From positions 16,196-80,195 of the forward strand of contig CACOWV010000001.1 in the NCBI GenBank assembly GCA_902630945.1: a stretch of DNA of 64,000 nt, given 5' to 3'. This document shows positions 8,312-17,477 of the stretch, piece by piece; the stretch's first letter is position 1, and the number at the start of each line of letters is the position of its first letter. A program made the translations under genes and the position numbers. The notes beneath the pieces were generated by a model. It was not told where the DNA came from and searched no databases. It saw only the letters and a list, made by a program, of their open reading frames with translations. Origin of the DNA: an uncultured Pelagibacteraceae bacterium (lineage in GTDB: Bacteria > Pseudomonadota > Alphaproteobacteria > Pelagibacterales > Pelagibacteraceae).

Positions 8312-9385
8312 ATGAATAAAAAACCTTTAATTCTTGGAATAGAATCAAGTTGTGACGAAACAGCTGCATCGATTATTACAGAAAATAGTCAAGGAAATCC
8401 TATTGTCTTATCTAATATTGTCTCAAGCCAGGTAGATGTCCATAAGAAATTTGGTGGGGTTGTGCCTGAACTTGCTGCCCGATCCCATCTAGAAAAAATT
8501 GACTGGATAGTTCAGAAGGCAATTGAAGATAGTGGGGTAAAAATTGAGGAAATAGACGCTGTAGCATCAACAGCAGGACCTGGTTTAATTGTTTGTCTAT
8601 CAGTTGGATTGAGCTTTGGAAAAGCTGTTGCTCTTTCTTTGAATAAACCATTCATAGCAGTAAATCATCTTGAGGGTCATGCTTTAAGTCCAAAATTAAA
8701 TTCAGAATTAAATTATCCATATTTATTTTTACTTATTTCAGGAGGTCACTCCCAGTATTTAAGTGTAAAGAATTTGAGTGAATATAAGAGGCTTGGAACA
8801 ACTATTGATGATGCTATTGGAGAAGCATTTGATAAAACTGCGAAACTCTTAGGCATAGAATTTCCTGGTGGTCCACAAATAGAAATTTTGGCAAAAAAAG
8901 GCGATCCAAATAAATATAATTTACCAAAACCAATAATTAATAAAGGGGGATGTAATTTATCATTTGCAGGTCTTAAAACAGCAATTTTAAAAATAACAAA
9001 AAAAATTAAAACCGACCAAGAAAAATTTGATCTTGCTGCGTCTTTTCAGAGAACAATAATAGAAATTCTATATAAAAAAACTAAAATTGCTTTCGTTGAT
9101 TTCGAAAAACAAATTAAACCAAAAGAAAAAAATTTTGTTGTTGCAGGTGGGGTTGCAGCCAATAAAGAAATAAGAAAAATGTTAATTAATGTTTGTAAGG
9201 AAGAAAACTATCAACCTATCTTTCCACCTATTGAACTTTGTGGAGATAATGCAGCGATGATAGCAATGGTAGGGTTAGAAAAATTTAAATTAAAACAATT
9301 TGATAAATTAGATCATCCAGCAAAACCAAGGTGGCCTTTGGATGAAGGAGCTATTTTTTTAAAAGGTGCTGGGGTGAAATTATAA
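8312..9385 (+). CDS. tsaD: tRNA N6-threonylcarbamoyladenosine transferase TsaD
   Basis: TsaD (357 aa) transfers threonylcarbamoyl to A37 of ANN-decoding tRNAs, with TsaB, TsaE and TsaC elsewhere. The ASKHA signature is clear: LGIESSCDETAAS, the metal-binding HLEGHALSP, YLFLLISGGHSQY, DDAIGEAFDKTAKLLG and VVAGGVAANKEIR. The divergent arrangement with hemC is common in Alphaproteobacteria. The EVE-domain gene follows after 2 nt. Confidence 0.98.
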   Translation: MNKKPLILGIESSCDETAASIITENSQGNPIVLSNIVSSQVDVHKKFGGVVPELAARSHLEKIDWIVQKAIEDSGVKIEEIDAVASTAGPGLIVCLSVGLSFGKAVALSLNKPFIAVNHLEGHALSPKLNSELNYPYLFLLISGGHSQYLSVKNLSEYKRLGTTIDDAIGEAFDKTAKLLGIEFPGGPQIEILAKKGDPNKYNLPKPIINKGGCNLSFAGLKTAILKITKKIKTDQEKFDLAASFQRTIIEILYKKTKIAFVDFEKQIKPKEKNFVVAGGVAANKEIRKMLINVCKEENYQPIFPPIELCGDNAAMIAMVGLEKFKLKQFDKLDHPAKPRWPLDEGAIFLKGAGVKL

Positions 9386-9387
9386 TT

Positions 9388-9807
9388 ATGGGAAAAAATT
9401 ACTGGTTAATGAAATCTGAGCCAGATGTTTGGTCTATTGACCAACAGAAAAAAGCTGGAAGTAAAGGAGCGGCATGGGATGGTGTCAGAAATTATCAAGC
9501 AGCGAAAAATTTAAAAGCTATGAGAAAAGGTGATCAATGTTTTTTTTATCATTCAAACATTGGTAAAGAGATAGTTGGGATTATTGAGGTTATAGAGGAA
9601 GCTTACTTGGATAAAACTGACCAATCTGGTCGGTTTGTAGCCGTCACAGTTAAATTCATTAGAAAACTTGAAAGACCTATTTCGCTTGAAAATATTAAGA
9701 AAATTGAGGAATTGAGCCATTTATCTTTAGTTAAACAAAGTAGATTGTCTGTAATGCCTATAGATTCTAAAAGCTGGAAAATTATAAATAACATGGGTAA
9801 GATTTAA
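9388..9807 (+). CDS. EVE-domain (PUA-like) protein
   Basis: This 139-aa single-domain EVE protein begins YWLMKSEPDVWSIDQ and continues with WDGVRNYQAAKNLKAMRKGDQCFFYHS, the classical EVE pattern, plus SRLSVMPID. EVE domains resemble YTH/PUA folds and are thought to bind modified bases in DNA or RNA. No nuclease partner is fused or adjacent. It follows tsaD by 2 nt and precedes acs by 12 nt. The tRNA-modification neighbour is suggestive only. Confidence 0.93.
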   Translation: MGKNYWLMKSEPDVWSIDQQKKAGSKGAAWDGVRNYQAAKNLKAMRKGDQCFFYHSNIGKEIVGIIEVIEEAYLDKTDQSGRFVAVTVKFIRKLERPISLENIKKIEELSHLSLVKQSRLSVMPIDSKSWKIINNMGKI

Positions 9808-9819
9808 CTGAAAATATTT

Positions 9820-11928
9820 ATGCCAAAAAAAAAAAGAAAATCAAAGAATAAAAAAAAATCTTCAAAGAGAAAAGTAATAAAAAAAAGAAGAAAAATTTCT
9901 AAAAAAAGAAGGAAAGTCAAAACTAAATCTTTAAAAAAAAGAAAGATTAAAAAAGTAAGCACTAATTCTGTAAAAAAATCTAAAAATGCATCATCAGAAT
10001 TGATTTTTAAGACTAAAAAAGAGTGGATCAAAAATAGTTTAGCTAACAAAGTTCAGTATCAAAACAAGTATAATGAATCGATTAAAAACAATAATTCATT
10101 TTGGAAAAAAGAAGGAAAAAGAATTACTTGGATTAAACCCTATAAAAAAATAAAAGATGTAAAATACAGCAAAGACGAAGTTAGAATTAAATGGTATGAA
10201 GATGGAACTTTAAATGCATCTGCCAACTGTATAGACAGACATTTAAAGGATAAAAAAGATAAAACAGCGATAATTTGGGTTGGAGATGATCCTAAAGATA
10301 CACAAAAAATTTCTTACAAACAATTACATCAAAAAGTATCAAAAGCAGCTAATGGTTTAAAAAAACTTGGTATAAAAAAAGGTGATAGAGTAACAATATA
10401 CCTAACTATGATACCAGAATTAGCTATACTAATGTTGGCATGTGCGAGAATTGGGGCTGTTCACTCAATTATCTTTGGAGGATTTTCTGCAGAATCTATT
10501 TCGGGAAGAGTAAATGATTGTGAGTCAGAATATATTATCACAGCGGATGAGGGGGTTAGGGGTGGAAAAACTATTCCTCTTAAAGCAACAACTGATGAGG
10601 CACTTACAAATTGTCCTAATGTAAAAAAATGCATTGTTGTGAAAAGAACTGGAAACTATGTTTACTGGAATAGTGAAAGAGATGTTTGGTATCACGATTT
10701 AATCAAAGATGTTTCAAATCAATGTGAGCCTGAAGAAATGAACGCAGAAGATCCACTTTTCATACTCTATACATCTGGTTCAACAGGAAAACCCAAAGGA
10801 GTTTTACACACTACTGGTGGATATATGGTCTACGCATCAATGACACATCAATATATTTTTAATTATAAACCAAAAGATATTTATTGGTGTACGGCAGATA
10901 TTGGATGGGTAACTGGACATAGTTACATTATCTATGGTCCTCTATCCAATGGCGCAACAACTATAATGTTTGAAGGTGTACCAAACTACCCCGATAGTTC
11001 TAGATGGTGGCAAATAGTTGATAAATTTAAAGTAAACACTTTTTATACTGCTCCTACTGCTATAAGAGCTTTAATGAGAGAGGGCGATGAACCTCTAAAA
11101 AAAACTTCAAGGAAATCTCTTAAATTGCTAGGCACTGTAGGAGAACCTATTAATCCAGAGGCATGGATGTGGTATTATAAAACTGTAGGTAATTCAAAAT
11201 GTCCTATAGTAGACACTTGGTGGCAGACAGAGACAGGAGGTATATTAATCGCTCCTCAAACTGGTGCAATTCCTTTAAAGCCAGGTTCCGCAACAAAACC
11301 TTTTTATGGTATAAAACCATGTCTTGTTAATAAAGATGGCCTAGAAATAAAAGGAGCCGGTGAAGGAAGATTGTGCATTTCACAGTCCTGGCCGGGTCAA
11401 ATGAGAACCGTTTATGGTGATCATCAAAGATTTATTGATACCTATTTTTCTCAGTTTGATGGAAAATATTTTACCGGTGATGGTTGCAGGAGAGATAAGG
11501 ATGGATACTATTGGATTACTGGAAGAGTTGATGACGTGATAATAGTTTCTGGTCATAACCTTGGTACTGCTGAAATAGAAAGTGCATTTGTTGCACATCC
11601 AAAAGTTGCTGAAGCTGCTGTTGTTGGTTATCCACATGATATTAAAGGCAATGGTCTATATTGTTATGTTACCCTAAATGCTGGAGAAATAGAAACCGGC
11701 GATCTTGAAAGAGAATTGAAACTTTGGGTAAGAAAACAAATTGGCCCACTAGCAACTCCAGATTTAATACATTTTACTCCAGGTCTACCTAAAACAAGAT
11801 CAGGAAAAATAATGAGACGAATTTTAAGAAAGATTGCAGCTAATGAACACGAACAATTGGGAGACACGACCACTTTGGCTGATTCAAGCGTTGTATCAAG
11901 TTTAGTTGAAAATAGAAAAAATATTTAA
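9820..11928 (+). CDS. acs: acetyl-CoA synthetase with a lysine/arginine-rich N-terminal tail
   Basis: Acs activates acetate to acetyl-CoA through acetyl-AMP. The core (about residues 62-702) shows [29 protein letters not shown] (AMP/phosphate loop), [31 protein letters not shown], and the C-terminal [17 protein letters not shown] containing the lysine that is acetylated in other Acs. The total of 702 aa is about 50-60 aa above usual. The excess is a tail with about 30 Lys/Arg in the first 45 residues and no acidic residue until about residue 60. No in-frame ATG exists near the core start. A TTG at the core boundary lacks a visible ribosome site. The gene ends in TTAA shared with the convergent unknown gene. 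Confidence 0.96.
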   Translation: MPKKKRKSKNKKKSSKRKVIKKRRKISKKRRKVKTKSLKKRKIKKVSTNSVKKSKNASSELIFKTKKEWIKNSLANKVQYQNKYNESIKNNNSFWKKEGKRITWIKPYKKIKDVKYSKDEVRIKWYEDGTLNASANCIDRHLKDKKDKTAIIWVGDDPKDTQKISYKQLHQKVSKAANGLKKLGIKKGDRVTIYLTMIPELAILMLACARIGAVHSIIFGGFSAESISGRVNDCESEYIITADEGVRGGKTIPLKATTDEALTNCPNVKKCIVVKRTGNYVYWNSERDVWYHDLIKDVSNQCEPEEMNAEDPLFILYTSGSTGKPKGVLHTTGGYMVYASMTHQYIFNYKPKDIYWCTADIGWVTGHSYIIYGPLSNGATTIMFEGVPNYPDSSRWWQIVDKFKVNTFYTAPTAIRALMREGDEPLKKTSRKSLKLLGTVGEPINPEAWMWYYKTVGNSKCPIVDTWWQTETGGILIAPQTGAIPLKPGSATKPFYGIKPCLVNKDGLEIKGAGEGRLCISQSWPGQMRTVYGDHQRFIDTYFSQFDGKYFTGDGCRRDKDGYYWITGRVDDVIIVSGHNLGTAEIESAFVAHPKVAEAAVVGYPHDIKGNGLYCYVTLNAGEIETGDLERELKLWVRKQIGPLATPDLIHFTPGLPKTRSGKIMRRILRKIAANEHEQLGDTTTLADSSVVSSLVENRKNI

Positions 11929-12548
11929 AATTTAATTCTCTCATTAAATTCTTTTTGAACAACACCCCATTTTAAAATTACCGAGTTAAGAACTATTTTA
12001 CGATCTAAACTTTTTAAATCTTCTGCAATAGGTGCCCATTTATATAGTGACAAAGCACTGGGATTAAATGGTAAATCATTATGATAGTTGTCCCAATTAA
12101 TATTTTGTAATCTTTCATCAAAACTTTTTTTAGCATTTTCTATAATATCAATCGGCATTTTATTTGAAGTTTCATCATCTAAAATTTTTAAAAAAATTTC
12201 CTTTGCCTTTTCAGTATCCTGATAATTAAAATTTGCTTTCAATTTTGAAAATGTAAAAAAAGTTAGATCTTGAAGAGCAACAGCATAAATATTCCACTTA
12301 GCTAAGTTTACTGATTCCATAAATGTGTCATTTTCAAAATGAAGTACATATCTTGTCCCCATCCTCGTTTTTAGGTAGCCATAGAGGGTTACTTGACTTA
12401 CCCAGGCAGATTTTGTTTGAATAAAATTTTCAAGTTCATCTAAATTACTAATTTTCCCCTTAGGGATGAAAGCTTTAAACATAGCAAATAAATAAGTCTT
12501 AAAATCATGCCAAGTCAGATCTTTCCAAGTAAGTTTATATTTTCCCAT
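11925..12548 (-). CDS. conserved hypothetical protein next to the acetate module
   Basis: I do not recognise a characterised domain in this 207-aa cytosolic protein. It is rich in Trp and Tyr, begins [25 protein letters not shown] and has no signal peptide. It lies between acs and the symporter genes on the opposite strand, convergent with acs (shared TTAA) and divergent from the symporter small subunit. That placement suggests a role tied to acetate uptake, but this is positional inference only. Confidence 0.7.
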   Translation of the reverse strand: MGKYKLTWKDLTWHDFKTYLFAMFKAFIPKGKISNLDELENFIQTKSAWVSQVTLYGYLKTRMGTRYVLHFENDTFMESVNLAKWNIYAVALQDLTFFTFSKLKANFNYQDTEKAKEIFLKILDDETSNKMPIDIIENAKKSFDERLQNINWDNYHNDLPFNPSALSLYKWAPIAEDLKSLDRKIVLNSVILKWGVVQKEFNERIKF

Positions 12549-12673
12549 AAAAATAGCTTAATTTGCAACTTATACCCTAAAAAGCCTACTAATATGACTA
12601 ATTTTAACACTTTAAATCTCTTTCATTATGGGTATGGTTTTGGCCAGTTATAACTAAAAAGAGAGAGGTATAA

Positions 12674-12934
12674 ATGTCAAAACAACAACAACACTGGGAA
12701 AAATCCAGAGGTTTGCTATTCATGACACTAGCAATCTGGTTTGTATTCTCAATTGGCATCTTCCTATTCGGAGCTGAAATGAACGAAGTTACGGGACCAT
12801 TTGGTTATCCGTTAACTTATTGGTTTACTTGTCAGGGTTCTCTTGGAATTTTCGTAATCCTAATTTTCTGGTTTGCGAACAGACAAGAAAAAATTGATGA
12901 AGAGTTCGGCTTTTCAGAGAGAGGAGATGACTAA
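12674..12934 (+). CDS. sodium:solute symporter small subunit (DUF4212 type)
   Basis: This 86-aa protein has two membrane helices: GLLFMTLAIWFVFSIGIFLFG and YWFTCQGSLGIFVILIFWFANR. It carries the conserved Trp-rich start HWEKSRGLL and ends with an acidic tail. This is the small partner of VC_2705-type Na+/solute symporters. A purine-rich GAGAGAGG ribosome site lies upstream. The stop overlaps the large-subunit start (TAATG), implying coupled translation. The pair uses more C-ending codons than its neighbours, suggesting high expression. Confidence 0.93.
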   Translation: MSKQQQHWEKSRGLLFMTLAIWFVFSIGIFLFGAEMNEVTGPFGYPLTYWFTCQGSLGIFVILIFWFANRQEKIDEEFGFSERGDD

Positions 12935-14748
12935 TGATAAAAGGTAATTTTATAGACAATTTACCTAAGGTTTATGGAATCTATACAGGTGGTTTTTTAG
13001 CTTTCATAATCATTATGTCAATTGCCGAGCAGATGGGTATGACAGCGAAAACAATTGGTATTTGTTTCGTTGCCTTCACAGTAGCCATCTATGCTATAAT
13101 TGGTTATCTATCACGTACAGCACAAGCTGATGCGTATTACGTAGCTGGAAGACAGGTACCAACCGTATTCAATGGAATGGCGACTGCAGCAGACTGGATG
13201 TCTGGTGCATCATTTGTTGCAATGGCTGGTGGTATTTACTTTAAAGGTTACGGATATATGGCACTACTTGTAGGTTGGACTGGTGGATATGTATTAGTTG
13301 CATCTTTATTAGCACCATACTTAAGAAAATTTGGCTGTTACACAGTCCCAGATTTTATAGGTACAAGATACGGTGGTAATTTAACAAGGTTTCTTGCAGT
13401 AGTAGTTTTAACTGTTGCTTCATTTACCTATGTGACTGCTCAAATTAACGCTACAGGTACAATTGCATCTGTTGCACTTGATATTCCATTTCAATACGCT
13501 GTCTATGTTGGACTAATAAGTATTTTATTATGTTCAATGTTAGGGGGTATGAGAGGAGTAACTTGGACACAGGTTGCACAATACATTGTACTTATCATAG
13601 CTTACTTATTACCAGTATTCTGGATCAGTAATAAAATGGGTGCGGGTTTCTTCCCTCACTTTATGTTAGCTGATGAAGTAGCTAGAATTGGTGAACTTGA
13701 ACAGCAATTTGGTTTTATTGCAAACTCAAAAGAAAATCTTGCAATGGTACCAAAAGGATTAGCTGGAATAACTAAAGCTCACTCGGCTGTAAACGCTACG
13801 CCATGGGCATTTATTTCATTAGCATTAGCGATGATGATGGGAACAGCATCGTTGCCACACGTGATGATGAGATATTTCACTACTCCAAGTGTTAAAGCAG
13901 CTAGAAAATCAGTAGGTTGGTCATTATTCTTTATCTTCCTACTTTATTCTTCTGCTCCAATGTTAGCAACTTTATCTAAATTGTCATTGATTGATCCGTC
14001 ATTACCAACTGGTATTATCGGTAAATCAATTGCAGAAGTTCAAGCGATAGATTGGTATCAAAACTGGAACCAAGCAAACTTAATGTTTGTAAGCGACTTT
14101 AACGGAAATGGAACTCTTGAGTTAAATGAGTTTTTCATGGGTGGTAAAGCCGTTGTGTTAGCAACTCCGGAAATAGCTGGATTACCATATGTAATCTCAG
14201 GTCTAGTTGCTGCTGGAGGTATGGCTGCTGCCATGTCAACAGCTGATGGTTTGATTCTAGCAATTGCAAACGCAATCTCACATGATGTTTACTATAAAAT
14301 CATCGATCCAAAAGCTGAGACTGCTAAGAGACTAGTTGTTGCAAGGGTATTACTTGTAGTGATTGGTTTTGCTGGAGCAACTATTGCGGCAATGGAGATC
14401 CAAGGTATCTTAGGTTCAGTAATCTGGGCTTTTGACTTTGCGATGTCTGGATTGTTCTTCCCACTTGTACTTGGTGTATGGTGGAAGAGAGCTAACAGAG
14501 AAGGTGCTATAGCTGGTATGGCTTTAGGATTAATTTCTGGTGCTGGTTACCTAATTTGGGTAAGAAACGGCGGAAGTGGATTCTTAGGTATTACACAGTT
14601 AACGTTTGGTATCTTTGGTTCAGCTGTCAGCTTAGTAGCTATGGTTGTTGTAAGTTTAATAACTTCAGAACCAAGTGCTGCAACACAAAAAATGGTTGAT
14701 GAGGTTCGTGTACCTTCAGGTAAATCGATCCTTGGCAAACAACACTAA
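12934..14748 (+). CDS. sodium:solute symporter large subunit (SSS family, VC_2705/ActP-like)
   Basis: This 604-aa transporter with about 13 membrane helices has the SSS-family blocks DAYYVAGRQVPTVFNGMATAADWMSGASF and LPYVISGLVAAGGMAAAMSTADG, which form sodium-site helices. Relatives carry acetate, propionate or other short acids with Na+. Proximity to acs points to acetate uptake. Residues 388-399 in a soluble loop read DFNGNGTLELNE, matching the 12-residue EF-hand calcium loop pattern. The gene ends the two-gene operon and is followed by a strong terminator. Confidence 0.95.
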   Translation: MIKGNFIDNLPKVYGIYTGGFLAFIIIMSIAEQMGMTAKTIGICFVAFTVAIYAIIGYLSRTAQADAYYVAGRQVPTVFNGMATAADWMSGASFVAMAGGIYFKGYGYMALLVGWTGGYVLVASLLAPYLRKFGCYTVPDFIGTRYGGNLTRFLAVVVLTVASFTYVTAQINATGTIASVALDIPFQYAVYVGLISILLCSMLGGMRGVTWTQVAQYIVLIIAYLLPVFWISNKMGAGFFPHFMLADEVARIGELEQQFGFIANSKENLAMVPKGLAGITKAHSAVNATPWAFISLALAMMMGTASLPHVMMRYFTTPSVKAARKSVGWSLFFIFLLYSSAPMLATLSKLSLIDPSLPTGIIGKSIAEVQAIDWYQNWNQANLMFVSDFNGNGTLELNEFFMGGKAVVLATPEIAGLPYVISGLVAAGGMAAAMSTADGLILAIANAISHDVYYKIIDPKAETAKRLVVARVLLVVIGFAGATIAAMEIQGILGSVIWAFDFAMSGLFFPLVLGVWWKRANREGAIAGMALGLISGAGYLIWVRNGGSGFLGITQLTFGIFGSAVSLVAMVVVSLITSEPSAATQKMVDEVRVPSGKSILGKQH

Positions 14749-14758
14749 ATAATTTTTT

Positions 14759-14788
14759 AAAGGGGCGATTAATTTCGCCCCTTTTAAT
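14759..14788 (+). terminator. rho-independent terminator after the symporter operon
   Basis: A perfect 10-bp inverted repeat, AAAGGGGCGA / TCGCCCCTTT, encloses a 6-nt loop and is followed by TTTTAATTT. The GC-rich core stands out in very AT-rich DNA. It lies 10 nt after the symporter stop and should separate this highly expressed unit from the downstream YggT-like gene. Confidence 0.92.
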
Positions 14789-14817
14789 TTCCACACTTAT
14801 CAAATATAAATTCATAA

Positions 14818-15174
14818 ATGTCTGCTAACTTTCATCCTTTGGTTTATATAATTGATTATATACTGGGTGTAATTATGTGGACCTTGATTGGAAGAGTAGC
14901 AATGAATATTTTTCAAAGAGAAGATTCTCAATTTTTCTTTATGAAAGTATTTGTAAAATTTACAAATCCTTTGCTTAAAATATTTAAACCAATAACTCCT
15001 GCATTTATAATTCAACCCATAGTACCTTTGTATGTAGCTTGGTTTTTCTTTATGATAAGGTTTTATTTAATGCCATGGGTTTTAGGTTATTCTGTGATGG
15101 GCATGTTATCTTTTCCTTTGGAAAGCGAAATTTCGAGACAAATTTACCAATTTTTTAATTCAATTAAATTTTAA
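14818..15174 (+). CDS. YggT-like membrane protein
   Basis: This 118-aa membrane protein has at least two hydrophobic segments (YIIDYILGVIMWTLIGRVAM and IVPLYVAWFFFMIRFYLM). A central block, VKFTNPLLKIFKPITPAFI, resembles the YggT hairpin (xxPxLxxxRxxxP), although the second half of the motif is weaker than in the YggT protein at 5263-5553. It stands alone after a terminator and 28 nt before rpe. The function is unknown. Confidence 0.75.
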   Translation: MSANFHPLVYIIDYILGVIMWTLIGRVAMNIFQREDSQFFFMKVFVKFTNPLLKIFKPITPAFIIQPIVPLYVAWFFFMIRFYLMPWVLGYSVMGMLSFPLESEISRQIYQFFNSIKF

Positions 15175-15202
15175 AAATTGATACTAGTATGACTAGTTAT
15201 CA

Positions 15203-15862
15203 ATGAAAAAAATAAAAATCTCACCATCAATTTTATCAGCTGATTTTAGTCAGTTGGGGGAAGAAATAAAAAGACTGGAAAAATGTGGAGCTGATATGAT
15301 TCATGTTGATGTGATGGATGGTCACTTCGTGCCAAACTTAACTATTGGGCCACCAGTAATAAAAGCATTAAAGAAAAGTACCTCAATGTTATTTGATGTA
15401 CATTTGATGATTTCACCAGTTCATAAATATATTGATGATTATTCAGATGCAGGTGCTGATATAATCACAATCCATCCAGAGGCAACTGATGATTTAGATT
15501 TATCTATCTCAAAAATAAAAAGATTAAAAAAAAAAGTTGGTGTATCTTTAAATCCAGAAACCAAGATAGATGTTATAATAAAATATTTAGATAAAATTGA
15601 TTTAGTTTTGATAATGAGCGTAAATCCAGGTTTTGGAGGTCAAAAATTTATGCCCGAAGTTTTATCAAAAATAAAAGATTTAAAAAAAATTCAAGAAGAA
15701 AAAAAATTAGATTTTGACATTGAAATTGACGGTGGAATTAATTTTGAAAATTGCAAAACAGCGATAGAAGCTGGAGCAAATATATTAGTTTCTGGAACAA
15801 CAATTTTTAAAAGTAATAATGGAGATATTAAAAAAAATATTGAGCTACTAAAATCAAAATAA
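15203..15862 (+). CDS. rpe: ribulose-phosphate 3-epimerase
   Basis: Rpe (219 aa, TIM barrel) interconverts ribulose-5-phosphate and xylulose-5-phosphate in the pentose phosphate pathway. Diagnostic blocks are SPSILSADFSQLGEEI, MIHVDVMDGHFVPNLTIGP (metal and catalytic Asp/His), DVHLMI, MSVNPGFGGQKF and EIDGGINFEN. The order rpe, heparinase-like gene, purH is a familiar alphaproteobacterial arrangement. The next gene follows after 4 nt. Confidence 0.98.
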   Translation: MKKIKISPSILSADFSQLGEEIKRLEKCGADMIHVDVMDGHFVPNLTIGPPVIKALKKSTSMLFDVHLMISPVHKYIDDYSDAGADIITIHPEATDDLDLSISKIKRLKKKVGVSLNPETKIDVIIKYLDKIDLVLIMSVNPGFGGQKFMPEVLSKIKDLKKIQEEKKLDFDIEIDGGINFENCKTAIEAGANILVSGTTIFKSNNGDIKKNIELLKSK

Positions 15863-15866
15863 TTTC

Positions 15867-17477
15867 ATGATTTACATAAATCGTTTTTTTTTTAGTATTT
15901 TAAATCAATTAAGAAAATTTTATCTAAATTCAAATCTGTACGAAAGAAAAATTTCTAAGATTTATAGTAATGAGTTGATTTACAAACCAAGTCCTTATCT
16001 ATTATCATCTTTAATTAAATATCAAAAAAAAAAATTCAAAATTGATGATTTTTCTTTAGATAAAATTTGGAATTATAATGAAATAAGTAATAAAAAATTT
16101 AAAAACTTAAATAATTTTTACTGGTTTTTTAGTTTAGATTTAAAATCATCTAAACAAACTGCACAATCGGTGATTTCTAATTGGATTAATTACAATCAAA
16201 AATATAACGATAGAACTTGGGAATTTGATTTAACTGCAAAAAGAATTATTGCTTGGTTGTCTTGTCATAATCTCACATACGATGGAAGTAACCAAAATTA
16301 TAAAAATATTTTCAATATGATGATTCAAAAACAAACAAACCATCTCATCAATGAAGTAAGTAAATCCAAAATTCTAGATGATAAGCTAGTTGGTTGTGCT
16401 TCAATAATCTTAGTAGGACTTTGTTATCAAAATGAAAAAAGATATTTATCTTATGGATCAAATCTTTTAAAGAAAATTTCAAAATTAGCTTTAGATAATA
16501 ATGGCTTTACAAAATCAAGAAATATTAAGCAATTAATTATTTTTCTTAAATATTTTGTTCTTATAAGAGAATGGTTTAAAGAATCTCAAATTAATATTCC
16601 TGAACACATTGATGAAACAATTTATTACCTTGGGCAAAGTTATGCTTTTATTTGGCAAAATATAGGTTCTGATCTTTTATTCAATGGTAATAATATTTCA
16701 AACAATTTTGATTTTGATAATTATTTAAAAAGATTGGGATATAAATTTAAAAATGAAAATAAGGAACATGCTGGTTATTTAATATTCAAAAATAAAAAAA
16801 TTTGTTTTGCTATGGATGTTGGTTCGACACCTAATTCAAATCATACAAAAGATTATCAATCTGGGGCTCTTTCATTTGAAATAATATCAAATGGAAAAAA
16901 ATTAATTAGTAATTGTGGATATCATAAGAAAATTAATAATGAACTTAATCAGATCTCAAAATCATCGGCTGCTCAAAGTACCTTGATAATTGATGATAAT
17001 TCTTCGTGTAAATTTTCTAAAATAGATAATCACTTAATTATAAAAAAAGGATTAAAAATATTTAAGAAGAGTAGTATTTTTGAAAAGAATTATTGGAAAA
17101 TTAATGCTTCTCACGATGGATACTTAAAAAAATATAATTCAATTCATGAAAGAGAAATTGAATTTTATCCTGAAAATATGATTTTTATTGGAACTGATAG
17201 AATAATAAAAAAAAAGGCGAACAAAAATTACAAATTTGATATTAGATTTCATGTTGAACCAAATATCAAGTTAATGAGAACACAAGATAAAAAAACAATC
17301 CTCATAGAATTAATTGATGAAGGTTGGAAATTTACGTGTAATAATTATGATATTGATATTGATAATGGTTTATATTTCGGTAATAAAAATTCATATATAG
17401 AAAATCAAAACATTTTCATATCAGGAGTTTCCAATAATCAAATTGAAGATATAAAATGGGAAATAAAAAAAATATGA
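15867..17477 (+). CDS. heparinase II/III-family protein
   Basis: This 536-aa protein has an N-terminal alpha-toroid (about 1-300) containing NYNQKYNDRTWEFDLTAKRIIAWLSCH, and a C-terminal beta-sandwich. The latter holds FAMDVGSTPNSNHTKDYQSGALSFEI, NCGYHK and SSAAQSTLIID, the typical heparinase II/III C-terminal pattern. Relatives cleave uronic-acid polysaccharides, but the cellular substrate of this alphaproteobacterial branch next to purH is unknown. No convincing signal peptide is seen. The stop overlaps the preferred purH start as ATGA. Confidence 0.88.
   Translation: MIYINRFFFSILNQLRKFYLNSNLYERKISKIYSNELIYKPSPYLLSSLIKYQKKKFKIDDFSLDKIWNYNEISNKKFKNLNNFYWFFSLDLKSSKQTAQSVISNWINYNQKYNDRTWEFDLTAKRIIAWLSCHNLTYDGSNQNYKNIFNMMIQKQTNHLINEVSKSKILDDKLVGCASIILVGLCYQNEKRYLSYGSNLLKKISKLALDNNGFTKSRNIKQLIIFLKYFVLIREWFKESQINIPEHIDETIYYLGQSYAFIWQNIGSDLLFNGNNISNNFDFDNYLKRLGYKFKNENKEHAGYLIFKNKKICFAMDVGSTPNSNHTKDYQSGALSFEIISNGKKLISNCGYHKKINNELNQISKSSAAQSTLIIDDNSSCKFSKIDNHLIIKKGLKIFKKSSIFEKNYWKINASHDGYLKKYNSIHEREIEFYPENMIFIGTDRIIKKKANKNYKFDIRFHVEPNIKLMRTQDKKTILIELIDEGWKFTCNNYDIDIDNGLYFGNKNSYIENQNIFISGVSNNQIEDIKWEIKKI

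Noticed and set aside
9804-10049. 81-codon minus-strand ORF opposite the basic acs tail
   Set aside because: Its Phe/Leu-rich product is simply the complement of the AAA/AGA-rich tail; low complexity with no family features.
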